Assembly (NCBI GenBank): GCA_947647595.1
Contig: CANSKZ010000002.1
Location: 1-64,000, forward strand
Direction of reading: 5' to 3'
Source: an uncultured Clostridium sp.
GTDB taxonomy: Bacteria; Bacillota; Clostridia; TANB77; CAG-508
DNA: 64,000 bases
Under the pieces are notes generated by a model that searched no databases, had not been told where the DNA came from, and worked only from the letters and a program-made list of their open reading frames with translations. Positions 28,310-38,958 of this stretch are shown one piece after another (within the stretch, counting starts at the first letter, position 1; each line of letters begins with the position of its first letter). Position numbers and translations under genes: made by a program.

Positions 28310-29371
28310 TTATAACTTTTCAAGAACTAACGCTTCCAATAAACTCAAGCTTTCCTTTTTCTTCAACACACTCCTTATGATTCGTTTTCCTGTTTCATCT
28401 TTTAAAAGCTCTTGAAAAAATTGTTCTTTTTCCTCAGGCCTTATCTTCTGATAAAAATCTTCATAAAAATCTCCAGACTTTTCTTTTCTTTCAATGACCT
28501 TTCTAACAAAATCTTCCACTTGCTCTTCTTTCTTCATACTACAAATCTCTCCGCAAATTTCTGCATCGAAAAGAACAATTTCATCCAACTTTTCTTCCAT
28601 TAAATAGGTCAAAAATTTGCATTTGATTGGAATATTAGAATACAACCAAGAATACATTTCCGCCGTTCTTTCGACATCTGCATCCTTCAACAAATCCAAC
28701 TTGACAATTACAACCTCGTAGAGTTTGTTTTTTTCTATTTCCTTGCAAATAGAAAACACATCTCGCTCCAAACAAATTATCTCCTGCAAAAGTCGCCTTG
28801 CTGGTCCCACTCCTAAAATTTCCATCAACTTCGTAACAGCATAATTTGAAAGTGTTGCTAATTTTTTAAAAATAGTATCATTGCTTGGAATAGCAAGTCC
28901 TTCTGGCATTTTAACATTCATCAATCGGTTATTAACTGTTGAAAGCAATTTTATCCAACTTTCAAGAGAATTCTCATTTAACAACTTCAGGATTCTTGAT
29001 CGCCGACCCGCATTTTGTCCATCCGCAAAAAAGAGTGATGAAATGTTTCCTTCCTTAGCATTCAATACCTTTCCTAATTGTTCATCAGAAAAGCTATCAA
29101 ATAACCGCATATCAGCGCAACATCGATTATACCAAGTATGTGGTTTAATCATGTAGAAAAATGCTTCTTCCAATTCATATACCTTCAACTTTTCTCGAAG
29201 GTCATATAATTCATCCGCGCTCAAATTTGGTTCAAGCTTTTGATACTCATCCAAGGGAAGGCTTCGAACTAACTTAAACATAAACACTCCCCGTTTAAAT
29301 CCTAAGCCAAGATTTTTTCTCTGGCACTTCCTAAAAAATTTCCGAAGTTTCTTTTCAAATTCTGTTGCCAT
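28310..29371 (-). CDS. Unknown 353-residue helical protein
   Basis: No family recognised. Mostly helical and charged, with repeated KxxxFFR/FxxK and LLKDE-type segments and no membrane span. SD AAAGGAGTAATATA and a good promoter (29416-29444) support expression. Codon use differs from neighbours (GCG, CGG, CGA, CTG), suggesting transfer. An in-frame CGG (29003-29005, GGT CGG CGA) is read through in the zero frame; a +1 shift would stop after five codons. If CGG always shifts in this host, the protein would be truncated at about residue 122. Confidence 0.6.
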   Translation of the reverse strand: MATEFEKKLRKFFRKCQRKNLGLGFKRGVFMFKLVRSLPLDEYQKLEPNLSADELYDLREKLKVYELEEAFFYMIKPHTWYNRCCADMRLFDSFSDEQLGKVLNAKEGNISSLFFADGQNAGRRSRILKLLNENSLESWIKLLSTVNNRLMNVKMPEGLAIPSNDTIFKKLATLSNYAVTKLMEILGVGPARRLLQEIICLERDVFSICKEIEKNKLYEVVIVKLDLLKDADVERTAEMYSWLYSNIPIKCKFLTYLMEEKLDEIVLFDAEICGEICSMKKEEQVEDFVRKVIERKEKSGDFYEDFYQKIRPEEKEQFFQELLKDETGKRIIRSVLKKKESLSLLEALVLEKL

Positions 29372-29415
29372 ATTATATTACTCCTTTCTATTCTCCCATA
29401 TGGGTTGATAGCGTT

Positions 29416-29444
29416 ATTATATCACGGTCGTCATAAAAAAGCAA
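29416..29444 (-). promoter_or_regulatory. Promoter of the 353-residue gene
   Basis: TTGCTT (29439-29444), 17 bases, TATAAT (29416-29421) preceded by TGA. Confidence 0.6.
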
Positions 29445-29454
29445 ATTCAACCAA

Positions 29455-29483
29455 TTGACACATTTTGTATACAATGATACTAT
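29455..29483 (+). promoter_or_regulatory. Promoter of pepV
   Basis: TTGACA, 17 bases, TACTAT with upstream TGA, about 30 bases before the start codon; divergent from the neighbouring promoter. Confidence 0.6.
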
Positions 29484-29511
29484 TATGAATATAATAATTT
29501 AGGAGGTTTTT

Positions 29512-30849
29512 ATGTTTGATAAAATAATAGAAACTCAAAAAAACGATATGATTCATTCTGTTTGCGAATTAATCAAATTCCAAAGTGTTTCTTCTGAAAC
29601 AAACTCGCCAGAAATGCCATTTGGGGAAGAATGCAAAAAAGCATTGGATTATACTTTAAACTTAGCAAAATCTTTTGGATTTAAGACAAAGAATTTGGAT
29701 GGATATTGTGGTTATATTGAATTCGGCGAAGGAGAAGAATTGCTTGGAATCGTCGGACATTTAGATGTGGTTCCTGCTGACTTACAAGACGGCTGGAAAA
29801 CCCATCCTTTTGAACCAGACATCCGTAACAACAAAATTTATGGACGTGGTGCTATTGATGATAAAGGACCTGTTATCGCAAGTCTTTATGCTATGAAAGC
29901 AATTTTGGATTCTGGAGAAAAATTAAATAAAAGGGTTCGCTTAATTTTAGGTTTAAATGAAGAAAAAGATTGGAAATGCATCCATCACTATAAAGAAATC
30001 GGTGAAGAAATACCTAGCATTGGTTTTAGTCCAGATGCAGATTTTCCTTGTATTTATGCTGAAAAAGGAATTTTATCTGTACGTTTACAACATCCTTTTT
30101 CCATTAAAGATAAGACCATTTTAAATATTAATTGCAATAATAATGCCCTTAATGTTGTTCCAAAATATTGCTCCATTACCTTAAAAGATAACATTTCTGA
30201 AAAAATGACAACATTAGAATTTCATGGAGTTTCTGCACATGCAGCACATCCAGACTTGGGCGATAATGCAATTACAAAATTAGTGCAAAACTTAAATTCT
30301 CAATTTAATAAAGATTTAACAGAAAATGAATTTACCTTTTTATCGAAGCTATACGAAATGGGACTTTTTGATATAACAAGTCCAAAATTTTTATCAAAAG
30401 ATACTATTCAAGATGAGTCTGGTATTTTAACTTCAAATGTTGGCTTTTTAGGTTTTGAAAATAACATTTTAGAAATCGGTTTGAATTTAAGAATACCAGT
30501 CAACACCTCACTTGATACAATCAAAGCAAAATTCCAAGAACTTGATAAAATTTTTCCTGCGATACAAATAAAATTTACTCTTGAGAATCCTGCTTTATAT
30601 ATGCCTAAAGATAGCTATTTAGTCCAAACTCTAACTAGAATATTTAATGAAAAAAGTGGTCAAAACTTGAACCCTATCGCCATTGGCGGTGGAACGTATG
30701 CCCGTGCTTTTCCAAATTGTGTAGCTTTTGGCGCTAATATGCCAGGACAAAAAGATATGTGCCATCAAGTCGACGAATTTATCGACATTGACACTTTGGT
30801 TCTAAGTAGTAAAATTTATGCAAAAGCAATTTATGCATTAGCAAAATAA
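29512..30849 (+). CDS. pepV: M20 dipeptidase, PepV/Sapep type
   Basis: 445 residues. Metal ligands in GHLDVVPA (His), GAIDDKGPV (Asp) and LNEEKDWKC (Glu); lid domain about 180-330; C-terminal GGGTYARAFPN and GQKDMCHQVDEFI. Cytoplasmic Zn dipeptidase that finishes peptide breakdown. SD TTAGGAGG seven bases before ATG. Monocistronic. Confidence 0.93.
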   Translation: MFDKIIETQKNDMIHSVCELIKFQSVSSETNSPEMPFGEECKKALDYTLNLAKSFGFKTKNLDGYCGYIEFGEGEELLGIVGHLDVVPADLQDGWKTHPFEPDIRNNKIYGRGAIDDKGPVIASLYAMKAILDSGEKLNKRVRLILGLNEEKDWKCIHHYKEIGEEIPSIGFSPDADFPCIYAEKGILSVRLQHPFSIKDKTILNINCNNNALNVVPKYCSITLKDNISEKMTTLEFHGVSAHAAHPDLGDNAITKLVQNLNSQFNKDLTENEFTFLSKLYEMGLFDITSPKFLSKDTIQDESGILTSNVGFLGFENNILEIGLNLRIPVNTSLDTIKAKFQELDKIFPAIQIKFTLENPALYMPKDSYLVQTLTRIFNEKSGQNLNPIAIGGGTYARAFPNCVAFGANMPGQKDMCHQVDEFIDIDTLVLSSKIYAKAIYALAK

Positions 30850-30855
30850 ATTTAA

Positions 30856-30888
30856 AAAACGAATTACTGCAAAAGTAATTCGTTTTAT
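30856..30888. terminator. Bidirectional terminator of pepV and the M23 gene
   Basis: AAAACGAATTAC-TGCAAAA-GTAATTCGTTTT between convergent genes. Confidence 0.8.
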
Positions 30889-30896
30889 CTATCTAA

Positions 30897-31928
30897 TTAA
30901 TATAAATAATTTTCTGGATTTAACGTTCCACCATTTTGTCTAATTTCTAAATGCAAATGTGGTCCTGTTGAATTTCCTGTTGAACCAACCGTTGATATGA
31001 CTGTATTTTTTTCTACCTTTTGCCCTACCGTTGCATATATTTGATGGCAATGCGCATAATAGGACTGAATTCCATTTCCATGATTAATAATCACTAAATT
31101 GCCATAACTTCCTTTTACACCAGCATACGTTACTGTTCCTGCGGCAATTGGCGTAATTGGTGTTCCTGTTGAAGTTGCAATATCTAATCCTGTATGACTA
31201 CTCGAACGTCTTGCACTTCTACTACCATATCTTGAAGTTATAATTCCATTTACTGGTCTTGCTAAATTAATACCAGCAATCGTTCCAACATTCGTTATTG
31301 TTTTATTAGAAATTACTTTTCTTCTTGCTTCTGCTTCTTGACGTTTACGTTCTGCTTCCTTTTTTTCGTTGTATTCTGTAACTTTTGCAATTTTTATTCC
31401 ATCTAAGATTTGAGAGGCTTCTTCTTCTGATTGAATTTTGAAATCTGTAGAATATTGTTCAACAATTCCTACATTTAACTCAATATTTTCATCCATATCT
31501 ACCTTCATATGGTCTATGATAGTTTTGGCTTGTTCTTCGCTTGAAACCGTTGTTTGAATAGCTCCATCTACTGTTACAGCATATGTTTTGTAAGTTATGA
31601 TAGTAGAATTTTCAACCGCCAATAGCACTTGTTTTTCTTGTAAGTCTTTTTTTCTATTTACTAATTTTAAAGCATACGATGGTGTTGCTGTTTGCTCTTT
31701 GAAAGCAATATTTCCAGTCGTATCTTCCATATAATTTTTTATTTTTAATTCTATTTTTTCTTTATTTTTGATATAGCCTAATTCTGTCTCTCCAATTGTC
31801 ACTTCATAAGCCGGTTTATATTTTATACATACTACGCTTAGTATGATAATTGCACCAATACTGGTTACTTTTAGGGCTTTTGCTATTTCTTTTGTGTAAT
31901 ATTTCACCCAATTCAATAAAATAAACAT
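30897..31928 (-). CDS. Membrane-anchored M23 peptidase
   Basis: 343 residues. A membrane segment near 22-38, a long extracellular region with repeated YAVTVDGAIQT / EEQAKTIID modules, a Lys/Arg-Glu-rich helix (about 190-210) and a C-terminal LytM domain with HTGLDIA and HLHLEIRQN zinc ligands. Cuts peptidoglycan cross-bridges; comparable proteins act in cell separation or sporulation. The 279-base gap upstream (31929-32207) holds only the smc terminator and AT-rich DNA. Confidence 0.88.
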   Translation of the reverse strand: MFILLNWVKYYTKEIAKALKVTSIGAIIILSVVCIKYKPAYEVTIGETELGYIKNKEKIELKIKNYMEDTTGNIAFKEQTATPSYALKLVNRKKDLQEKQVLLAVENSTIITYKTYAVTVDGAIQTTVSSEEQAKTIIDHMKVDMDENIELNVGIVEQYSTDFKIQSEEEASQILDGIKIAKVTEYNEKKEAERKRQEAEARRKVISNKTITNVGTIAGINLARPVNGIITSRYGSRSARRSSSHTGLDIATSTGTPITPIAAGTVTYAGVKGSYGNLVIINHGNGIQSYYAHCHQIYATVGQKVEKNTVISTVGSTGNSTGPHLHLEIRQNGGTLNPENYLY

Positions 31929-32181
31929 TCACTTCCTTTTCTGATATTGTTAAATATATATACATGGTTTCAATTGCCATGTTTTTTTTGCAACATAAAT
32001 ATAATTATACCATTTTTTGACAAATTTTGCAATCTACTTTTTATGGTATAAATCTATTTTTAGAATTTTTTTGTAAAATTATGCATTACTGGTAATGGAT
32101 TTTTTTACCATTTCTTATCTCATCTTGTTTTTTCTTCATTTTTCTCTTTTTTTCTATATTATCCATTTTTGTCATGTATCA

Positions 32182-32207
32182 GAAAGAGTCGGAAAACCGA
32201 CCCTTTT
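32182..32207. terminator. Terminator of smc
   Basis: GGGTCGG-TTTT-CCGACTC stem, T-rich on both strands, directly at the smc stop. Confidence 0.8.
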
Positions 32208-35200
32208 TTAATTTAATTTCATCGATAGTAATTTACTAATTCCTTTTTCTTCCATCGTAATTCCATAAACTGTATTGGCTACTTCCATGGTACCTTTTCG
32301 ATGCGTTATAACTAAAAATTGTGTATCTGCACAGAATTTTTTCAAATATTCTGCAAATCGGTAAACATTGACATCATCCAGTGCTGCTTCAATTTCGTCC
32401 AACACACAAAATGGTGCTGGATTGATTTTTAAAATGGCAAACAATAACGCAATTGCCGTAAAAGCTCTTTCGCCTCCTGATAATAACGTCATATTTTGAA
32501 GTTTCTTTCCTGGTGGTTGAACCTCAATTTCTATCCCAGATTCCAAAATATTTTCTTCATCTGCCAAAATCAATTCTGCTTTTCCGCCACCAAATAACTC
32601 TTGAAATACTTCGCCAAAATTTTGATTAATAATTTTAAATTGTTCTGTGAATTGCTTTTTCATGGTTTCTGTCATTTCTTCAATCACTTTTCTTAATTTT
32701 GCCATAGAATCTTCTAAATCTAACCTTTGTTCACTTAGGAAATCATAGCGTTCTTTCACTTCTTGATAACGTTTAATCGAATCAATATCCACACTTCCTA
32801 AATCACGAATTTCACTTCTTAGCCTATTCACTTGTTTTTGTACTTCTGTAGGATTTTCAATTTTTGGTACATCGCCTATATTATTTGGCGTTAATTCGTA
32901 TTCTTCCCACATTTTATTCACAATTTCATTTTGCTCAAAATCCAATTTTGATTTCTTGATTTCTAACTTTGAAATTTGATTTTTAATTTCTTCGACTTTT
33001 TTATTTTGGTCTTCAATTTCCTCTTCAAGTTTCTTTAATTTCTCATTTTTTGTAACTCTTTCTTGTTTCAAACTTTCTACTTTTTCTGATGATTTCTCCA
33101 CTTCTTTATCTAAATCAATTATTTTTTGATTTAATTCTTGAATTTTCGTTTCTAGTTGTTCATTTTCTACTAAAACTTTTTCCATAGATTCTTTTTTATT
33201 GCTTATCGCTTGTGTATTATTTTCTATTTCTTGGTTAATTCTTTCCATAATTTCATTCAACGAAGCTTCTCCTTCATCAAATGACGAGACTGAAATTTTT
33301 AAATTGGTAATATTAAAATTCAAATCATCTATATATTTTTGATTTTCTTGATTCACTTCTACAAATTGATTTATCACTTCATTTAATTCTTTATTTTCCT
33401 GTTCTATTGTATTCACTTGTGAAGAAAATTGTTCTTGTTTTGCTAAATTTTCTTGTTTTTCTTGTTTTGTATTTTCCAAATCTTCGCGTAATTTAGCAAG
33501 TTTGCTATCAAATTTTAGAATTTCTTGTTCGAGTGTATCCATTTTCTGTTTTTCGGTTGCATATAAAATTTCTGCTTCTTGTAATTTCTTTTGCTTTTCA
33601 TCAAAAATAAGTAAAATATCTTTGATGCTATTTTCGTAAGTTTCCTTTTCAGTTTCTAATTGTTTCATTTGCTCATTTAAGTCTTTTAATTCTTTTTCTA
33701 ATTTTTTGATTTCATTTTCTCTTCCTAAAATACTAACTGTTTTTTGCGCAACCGAACCACCTGAAATCATACCATGTGGATTAATAATATCGCCACTAAT
33801 TGTCACAATTTTAAAAGCATATTTATTTTTCTTAGCAAGAGCAATTGCAGAATCCATGTCTTCTACTAAAACCGTTCTGCCAAGTAAATTTTGAATAATT
33901 CCTTCATATTTTTTGTCATATTCCACTAAATCTGAAGCAATTCCTATGTATCCTTTGATTCCACTTGCAATAATGGTACTCAATTTTTGTCCTTTCACAG
34001 AACTAATTGGTAAAAAAGAGGCTCTTCCCATATTATGTTCTTTTAAATAATTCACTAGCTTTTTGGCTTCTTCTTCTGTATCGGTGACAATATTTTGAAG
34101 GCTGGCACCTAAGGTCATTTCCATCGCTGTTTGGTATTTTTCTTCTACAGAAATCAAATTTGCCACGATTCCATGAACCCCTTTTCCAAGATAATTGTCC
34201 TTTTCAATGGCATTCATTAAATTTTTAACACTTTTGTGATACCCTTCTTTTTCCTTTTCCGTTTCCACCAAAAACTTGAATCGCGTTTCTTTCATACGAT
34301 ATTCTGACTGAACTTGATTGATTTTATCGTCAAATTCCTTCAGCTTTACAGACGATTCTTCTTTTTTATGCTTCATCTGCTCTAATTCATTTGATAAATC
34401 ATTTTTTTGTTTTTCGACTTCATAAAATTCTTTAGCCAAATCCTCTTTATTCGAACGTGAGCCATCTAAATCAGAAATTGTATCCTGTATTTGATTTTTC
34501 AAATGATTTTCTTGTTTTTCCAAATTCTCAAAATTAGCTTTTTGCGTGCTTTGCTCATTCAAAATTTCATATTTTTGGTCAGTATTTTCCTCGACTTTTT
34601 TCTTTTTGGCTTCGATTTCCATTGCTTTTTCAGACAAAGTTTGGCTATATTTTGCCAATTCTTCCTCTTTTTCTTTTAGCTCTTTTTCGTATTTTTCTTT
34701 GTTATTTAGCATATCGCTTCTGCGTTCTAATTTTTGCGATTTTTCATCTTCTAATTCGGTATTTCTTTTTTCTAGATTTTCTATATCGGTTTGATAAGTT
34801 GTTCGATTGCTTAAATTATTCGAAATTCTTTCTTTACTAATGCCAATTTCACTATTGATTTGTTCCTTTTTTTGAGAAACTTCAAATCCCAAATTTTGAA
34901 CCTTTTCAATTTCTTCAATCAACTTATCAATCGTTTCTTTTAAAGTTTCTTTTTCCGTTTGAATTTGATTTGCCTTTTCCTCTTCTCTGACTTTTTGTGT
35001 TTCGAAAATATCGCTATTTTCTTCAATTTCTTTTATCTTCGCCTTAAAATCCTCTATTTTATGCACAAACAAACCAATTTCAATATTTTTCAATTCATCC
35101 CTCAAATGCAAAAATTTCTTCGCCTTCTCTGACTGCGTTTTCAAAGGATTCATATTACTTTCTAACTCAGAAATAATATCATTTACACGAAGCAAATTCA

Positions 35201-35757
35201 ATTTTGTATTTTCCAACTTTTTTTCCGATTCCACTTTTCTCGTTCGATATTTTACAATCCCAGCCGCCTCTTCAAAAATATGTCTTCTGTCTTCTGATTT
35301 ATTGCTCAAAATTTCGTCAATTTTGCCTTGTCCAATAATCGAATAACCATCTTTTCCAATTCCTGTATCCATAAACAATTCTTGTACATCCTTCAAGCGA
35401 CACGCTGTCTTATTAATAAAATAGCCAGATTCTCCACTTCGATAGATTCTTCTTGTCACCGTCACTTCACTATATTCAATTGGCAATTTTCCATCTGAAT
35501 TATCAAAAACCAAAGAAGCTTCTGCATAACCGAAGCGATTTTCGATTCTGCGTTCCCGCAAAAATAATATCCTCCGATTTTGAACCACGCAAAGATTTCA
35601 TACTTTGCTCTCCCAAAATCCAACGAATACAATCTGATATATTACTTTTTCCCGAACCATTTGGACCAATTACGGTCGTAATTCCAGTTTTAAAATCCAA
35701 CACGGTTTTATCCGCAAATGATTTGAATCCATACATTTCTAAGTTTTTTAAATACAT
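32208..35757 (-). CDS. smc: Chromosome segregation ATPase SMC, with one CGG +1 site
   Basis: Two frame segments join at codon 76 (35529-35532) into 1182 residues, the normal SMC length. N-terminal Walker [13 protein letters not shown], two long coiled coils (about 170-480 and 670-1020), a Gly-containing hinge (about 500-660, [12 protein letters not shown] to MISGGSV), signature [11 protein letters not shown] and Walker [14 protein letters not shown]. The protein condenses DNA with ScpAB. Zero frame gives NRKSLRLC and soon stops; +1 gives [16 protein letters not shown], the conserved SMC sequence. SMC is important for viability, so efficient decoding is expected. Confidence 0.92.
35529..35532 (-). 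other. CGGN recoding site of smc
   Basis: Coding strand CTT|C|GGT|TAT; Gly of the conserved SLGYAEA segment. Confidence 0.87.
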
Positions 35758-35841
35758 TTTATTTTCCTCTTTTTGTTTTTTGCTTTTTCATTTTATCTTA
35801 ATTTTAAAAAATAAGCAAGCATTTTTTCATCTCAAAGAATC

Positions 35842-35882
35842 AAAAAAAATCTGATTTGAAGTATTTCAAAATCAGATTTTTA
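35842..35882. terminator. Terminator of the HD-domain gene
   Basis: AAAAATCTGATTT pairs with AAATCAGATTTTT around a 10-base loop; T-runs on both strands. Confidence 0.75.
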
Positions 35883-35888
35883 ATACGA

Positions 35889-37577
35889 TTATTCTTCGCC
35901 AAGACTTCTTCCTTTTCTTGCTAAACTTTGTTCAGCAGAAATTTTATCCCATTGACCATGTGTCATATATTCTTTTTCTAAATCAATGTCTTTATATTTT
36001 CTAGTTAAACTTTGTTCTTGTTCTTCGCTTACTTTTCCTGTCGCTTTTAATAAATCCATAAATTCTGTATCACTTAAATTCGCTAAATATTTTGCGCCAA
36101 ATTCACAAGCCATGCTTTCTTTCATATCAGGATATAATTTGGGAACTGAATTTGTCATTTGAAATGCTTTCATCTGCTCATAATCAGCATCTTCTAATTG
36201 ATATCCTTTCGCTTCCATTTTTCCAATTTGTTCTCTATAAACTTTGGCAAAAAATCGAATTCTACGGGCTCTTTTTTCCTGACCTTGTGCAAATCCAACC
36301 ACTTCATTTTTCTTGGCTACTTCTAAACTTTCTTCTAGCTCTTCTTCTATTGCTTCTTTCTGAGCCTCTTTTACCATATTCTTAGTCCATTCAAAATCCT
36401 TTGAGCTAGTTCTTGCAATATATCTTACAAAATTAAAATAGGGTGTATCCTTATATTTTTCTTCCAATTCTGCACTTAATCTCATGTCTTCCCCTGCCCC
36501 GTTTAAACGTTCTAATATTTTCTCTTTCAAAATAATTTCTTTACATTCATGCATCAATTCTTCCAAAGCTTTTGGATACGTTTCATGGTCTTCTTCCATT
36601 AAAACATACTTAACTACTTTTTCATTATTAATATCTCTCAATTTATGCATACGTTCTGACATTTTTTCAGACATAGCAATTTTTTCCTTTGTACTATTTT
36701 GAATTACATCCTTTGCAAAAATTAATTGTAAACGATGAGCAAGTGGATTATATTTTTGTTTGGTAACAGCGTTATTTACAAATCGAACTGCTTCTTCTGC
36801 TGTCATTGTTCCATCACTAGTTAAAATAGGAACTAATACATCTATATATTCCTCATCTAATCGGTCAGTCATGCCTTCCCTTAAACCATCTATCATATCA
36901 AATGGAATGTAAACAATTTTATCCGCTAATCGCATCAAGCTTGCTTCAGCTGTTCCAGGAATCAAGCTTTCATCGTATCCTTCTTTCGTATGACATTTCA
37001 ACAATTCTTGCTCAGAATCCTCTTTTGTTTTTTCGAAATTTGGTATATAAGTTGACTCCGAAAGCTCGCCGTTATGTGAATTAATTCCGTCAAAAATAAT
37101 CCATAAATCTTCGCAAACATTCTCAATATCTTCCTGATTTTCTCCACCATAAAATTGATAAAGAGCATCTCGGATTTCCCTTTCTACATCATGTGTATAC
37201 AATAAATCTCTAACACCAATACTATTATGGACATAACATCCCAAACCCAAGTTTTTCTTAATTTCAGAAAGCCACCATTCTCCACTATGACCCAAAAAAG
37301 TATGACCAATATCATGATATCTCGCCATTAATTTTACAACTGGTACATTTAAACCAATTCCTTCGGCCATCAAACCAGCTATATTTTCTAAATTTTCAGA
37401 ATGTGTTTTTCGATTCGTTGACTCCGGATTTGATTTTCGAAAACTTTTAATCATCATCGTTTCATCTGTACTTTTTCGGCTATAATCGTTCAAAACCAAA
37501 TTGATGACACTAGCATATTTTCTTAATCTTTTCATTGAATTTTGCTTTTGTTCATACATCGTTTTTTTATTTTCCAT
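35889..37577 (-). CDS. HD-domain phosphohydrolase, dGTPase-like
   Basis: 562 residues. The metal-binding set is H59 in RKTHSEN, H88-D89 in RYHDIGHTFLGH, as in dNTP triphosphohydrolases (Dgt), although the flanking sequence diverges. The C-terminal 250 residues are helical and charged and match no domain I know. Likely a dNTP or nucleotide hydrolase; substrate unknown. RBS AAAGGGAATATAAA. Confidence 0.7.
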   Translation of the reverse strand: MENKKTMYEQKQNSMKRLRKYASVINLVLNDYSRKSTDETMMIKSFRKSNPESTNRKTHSENLENIAGLMAEGIGLNVPVVKLMARYHDIGHTFLGHSGEWWLSEIKKNLGLGCYVHNSIGVRDLLYTHDVEREIRDALYQFYGGENQEDIENVCEDLWIIFDGINSHNGELSESTYIPNFEKTKEDSEQELLKCHTKEGYDESLIPGTAEASLMRLADKIVYIPFDMIDGLREGMTDRLDEEYIDVLVPILTSDGTMTAEEAVRFVNNAVTKQKYNPLAHRLQLIFAKDVIQNSTKEKIAMSEKMSERMHKLRDINNEKVVKYVLMEEDHETYPKALEELMHECKEIILKEKILERLNGAGEDMRLSAELEEKYKDTPYFNFVRYIARTSSKDFEWTKNMVKEAQKEAIEEELEESLEVAKKNEVVGFAQGQEKRARRIRFFAKVYREQIGKMEAKGYQLEDADYEQMKAFQMTNSVPKLYPDMKESMACEFGAKYLANLSDTEFMDLLKATGKVSEEQEQSLTRKYKDIDLEKEYMTHGQWDKISAEQSLARKGRSLGEE

Positions 37578-37738
37578 TTTATATTCCCTTTCAAAATCAA
37601 TAAAAGTAATTTAATTATATCATATTTTACATAAAATGTAAATAGTTTTTTTTACTCAAAAACTTGAAATACATAAGCTCGTTCTTGAAATTATTAAATT
37701 AATCATAGAAATTTTACATCATAAATAATGACATCATG

Positions 37739-37774
37739 AAAAAACCAGTAGTGGGCATACTACTGGTTTTTTCT
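37739..37774 (-). terminator. Intrinsic terminator in the 37.7-kb gap
   Basis: Eleven-base stem AAACCAGTAGT / ACTACTGGTTT with T-runs; no protein gene ends here, so it belongs to the small RNA. Confidence 0.8.
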
Positions 37775-37826
37775 GACTAATTTTAGTAAGATTCTCATTA
37801 AGTGTTTTCATATTCACTTAAATTAT
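37739..37826 (-). ncRNA. Candidate small RNA (or 25-codon peptide mRNA)
   Basis: A consensus promoter (37833-37861) is followed about 50-90 bases later by a strong terminator hairpin AAACCAGTAGT-..-ACTACTGGTTT with T-run. The roughly 90-base transcript has an AAGTG..CACTT hairpin. It also holds an ATG-led 25-codon ORF (MKTLNENLTKISQKKP onwards) with a weak SD, ending inside the terminator. No known RNA family is recognised. Lies in the 379-base gap between divergent genes. Confidence 0.5.
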
Positions 37827-37832
37827 ATTTAT

Positions 37833-37861
37833 ATTATACTGATTTTTTCTGACTTTGTCAA
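37833..37861 (-). promoter_or_regulatory. Consensus promoter of the candidate small RNA
   Basis: TTGACA (37856-37861), 17 bases, TATAAT (37833-37838): a perfect match to sigma-A. Confidence 0.75.
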
Positions 37862-37899
37862 TTGCTTTACTCAATTTCTTCCACTCCTTTCAAAAAAAC

Positions 37900-37928
37900 T
37901 TGCAAAATTCTACAAAATTCGATATAAT
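37900..37928 (+). promoter_or_regulatory. Promoter of the PfkB kinase gene
   Basis: TTGCAA, 17 bases, TATAAT, about 28 bases before the ATG. Confidence 0.65.
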
Positions 37929-37956
37929 AATAGTATTCTAAAAAAGGAGAAAAACG

Positions 37957-38869
37957 ATGTCGCAACAAAACATTTTTGTTTCACATGGAGATATTATATT
38001 AGATAATATCTATGATGAAAATCTAAATTTAATCAAACAAGATGGCGGTGGCTGTAACTGGAACGACCTTTACAATCTAGCTCAAATGGGCGAAACCTGC
38101 TATGCCATTGGCTCTGTACGGAAATGATAAAGAAGGTCAAATTGCCTTAAATTCTTTAAAAAAATCTGGTACTAATATCGAACATATTATTTTCGAGGAA
38201 AAACCAACCAACATTATGAACATTGTTATTCCTAATTCTAAATTAGAAGACAATTCCGTGCTTCATTCGTGGTACAATCCAATTACTCTCGAATATACTA
38301 TGAATTTCTCCAACAATCTACCAGTTACTGTACCAGAAGAACTCAACAATAAAATGCTTTATATCATTTTAGATAAATTCTTACCAATCAATCTCGAATT
38401 TATTAGAAATATTAAAACACCTAAAAAAATTTGTTTAGATATTGGTCATATTCGCTTTTTCGAACATTTTACAAACCAATACTTATCTCAATTCTTAGCA
38501 TTAGCCAATTTCGTGCAAATCAATGATAACGTAACTAAACTTCTTTTCGAACGATTACAGGTAAAAAATGAGCAAGAACTTTTCGAAAAATATCCTTTAG
38601 ATTTACTCATTTCCACTAAAGGAAAAAAAGGTGCACTTTTCGTATTTAGCGAAAACGGCACAACCAAAACGTTAGATTTAGCACCACAAATCATTGTTCA
38701 AGCAACCGATACTTCTGGCGCTGGAGACGCTTTCTTTTCCACTGTTTTAAGAGAATATGCTTACACAACTGAAATCAACTCTTCGTGGGTTCAATCCACC
38801 TTTGAACTAGCTAACCAATCCTCTCGTGAAATCATTACTCAACTTGGTAGCCGAATGCAAAAGCAATAG
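37957..38869 (+). CDS. PfkB-family carbohydrate kinase, with one CGG +1 site
   Basis: Joined at codon 55 (38119) into 303 residues. Starts at ATG after AAGGAGAAAAACG. N-terminal GGGCNW sugar-binding segment, Gly-rich AIGSVGNDKEGQIA at the join (PfkB signature 1 region) and C-terminal DTSGAGDAFFSTV (signature 2, catalytic Asp). Phosphorylates a sugar or nucleoside; substrate unknown. Zero frame reads GSVRK-stop; the +1 frame restores the signature Gly-Asn-Asp. Plus-strand gene, so the extra C is on the opposite DNA strand from most other sites. Confidence 0.88.
38119..38122 (+). other. CGGN recoding site of the PfkB kinase
   Basis: GTA|C|GGA|AAT; +1 gives GSVGNDKEG. Confidence 0.87.
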
Positions 38870-38919
38870 CACACGATTGTGAAAAATAAGTGGAAAACTT
38901 GTGAATATTATGTAAATTG

Positions 38920-38958
38920 AAATAGAGATATTCCATAAAAAGAATATCCCTATTTTTT
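38920..38958. terminator. Bidirectional terminator after the PfkB kinase
   Basis: AATAGAGATATTC pairs with GAATATCCCTATT (one mismatch), T-run; between convergent genes. Confidence 0.75.
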
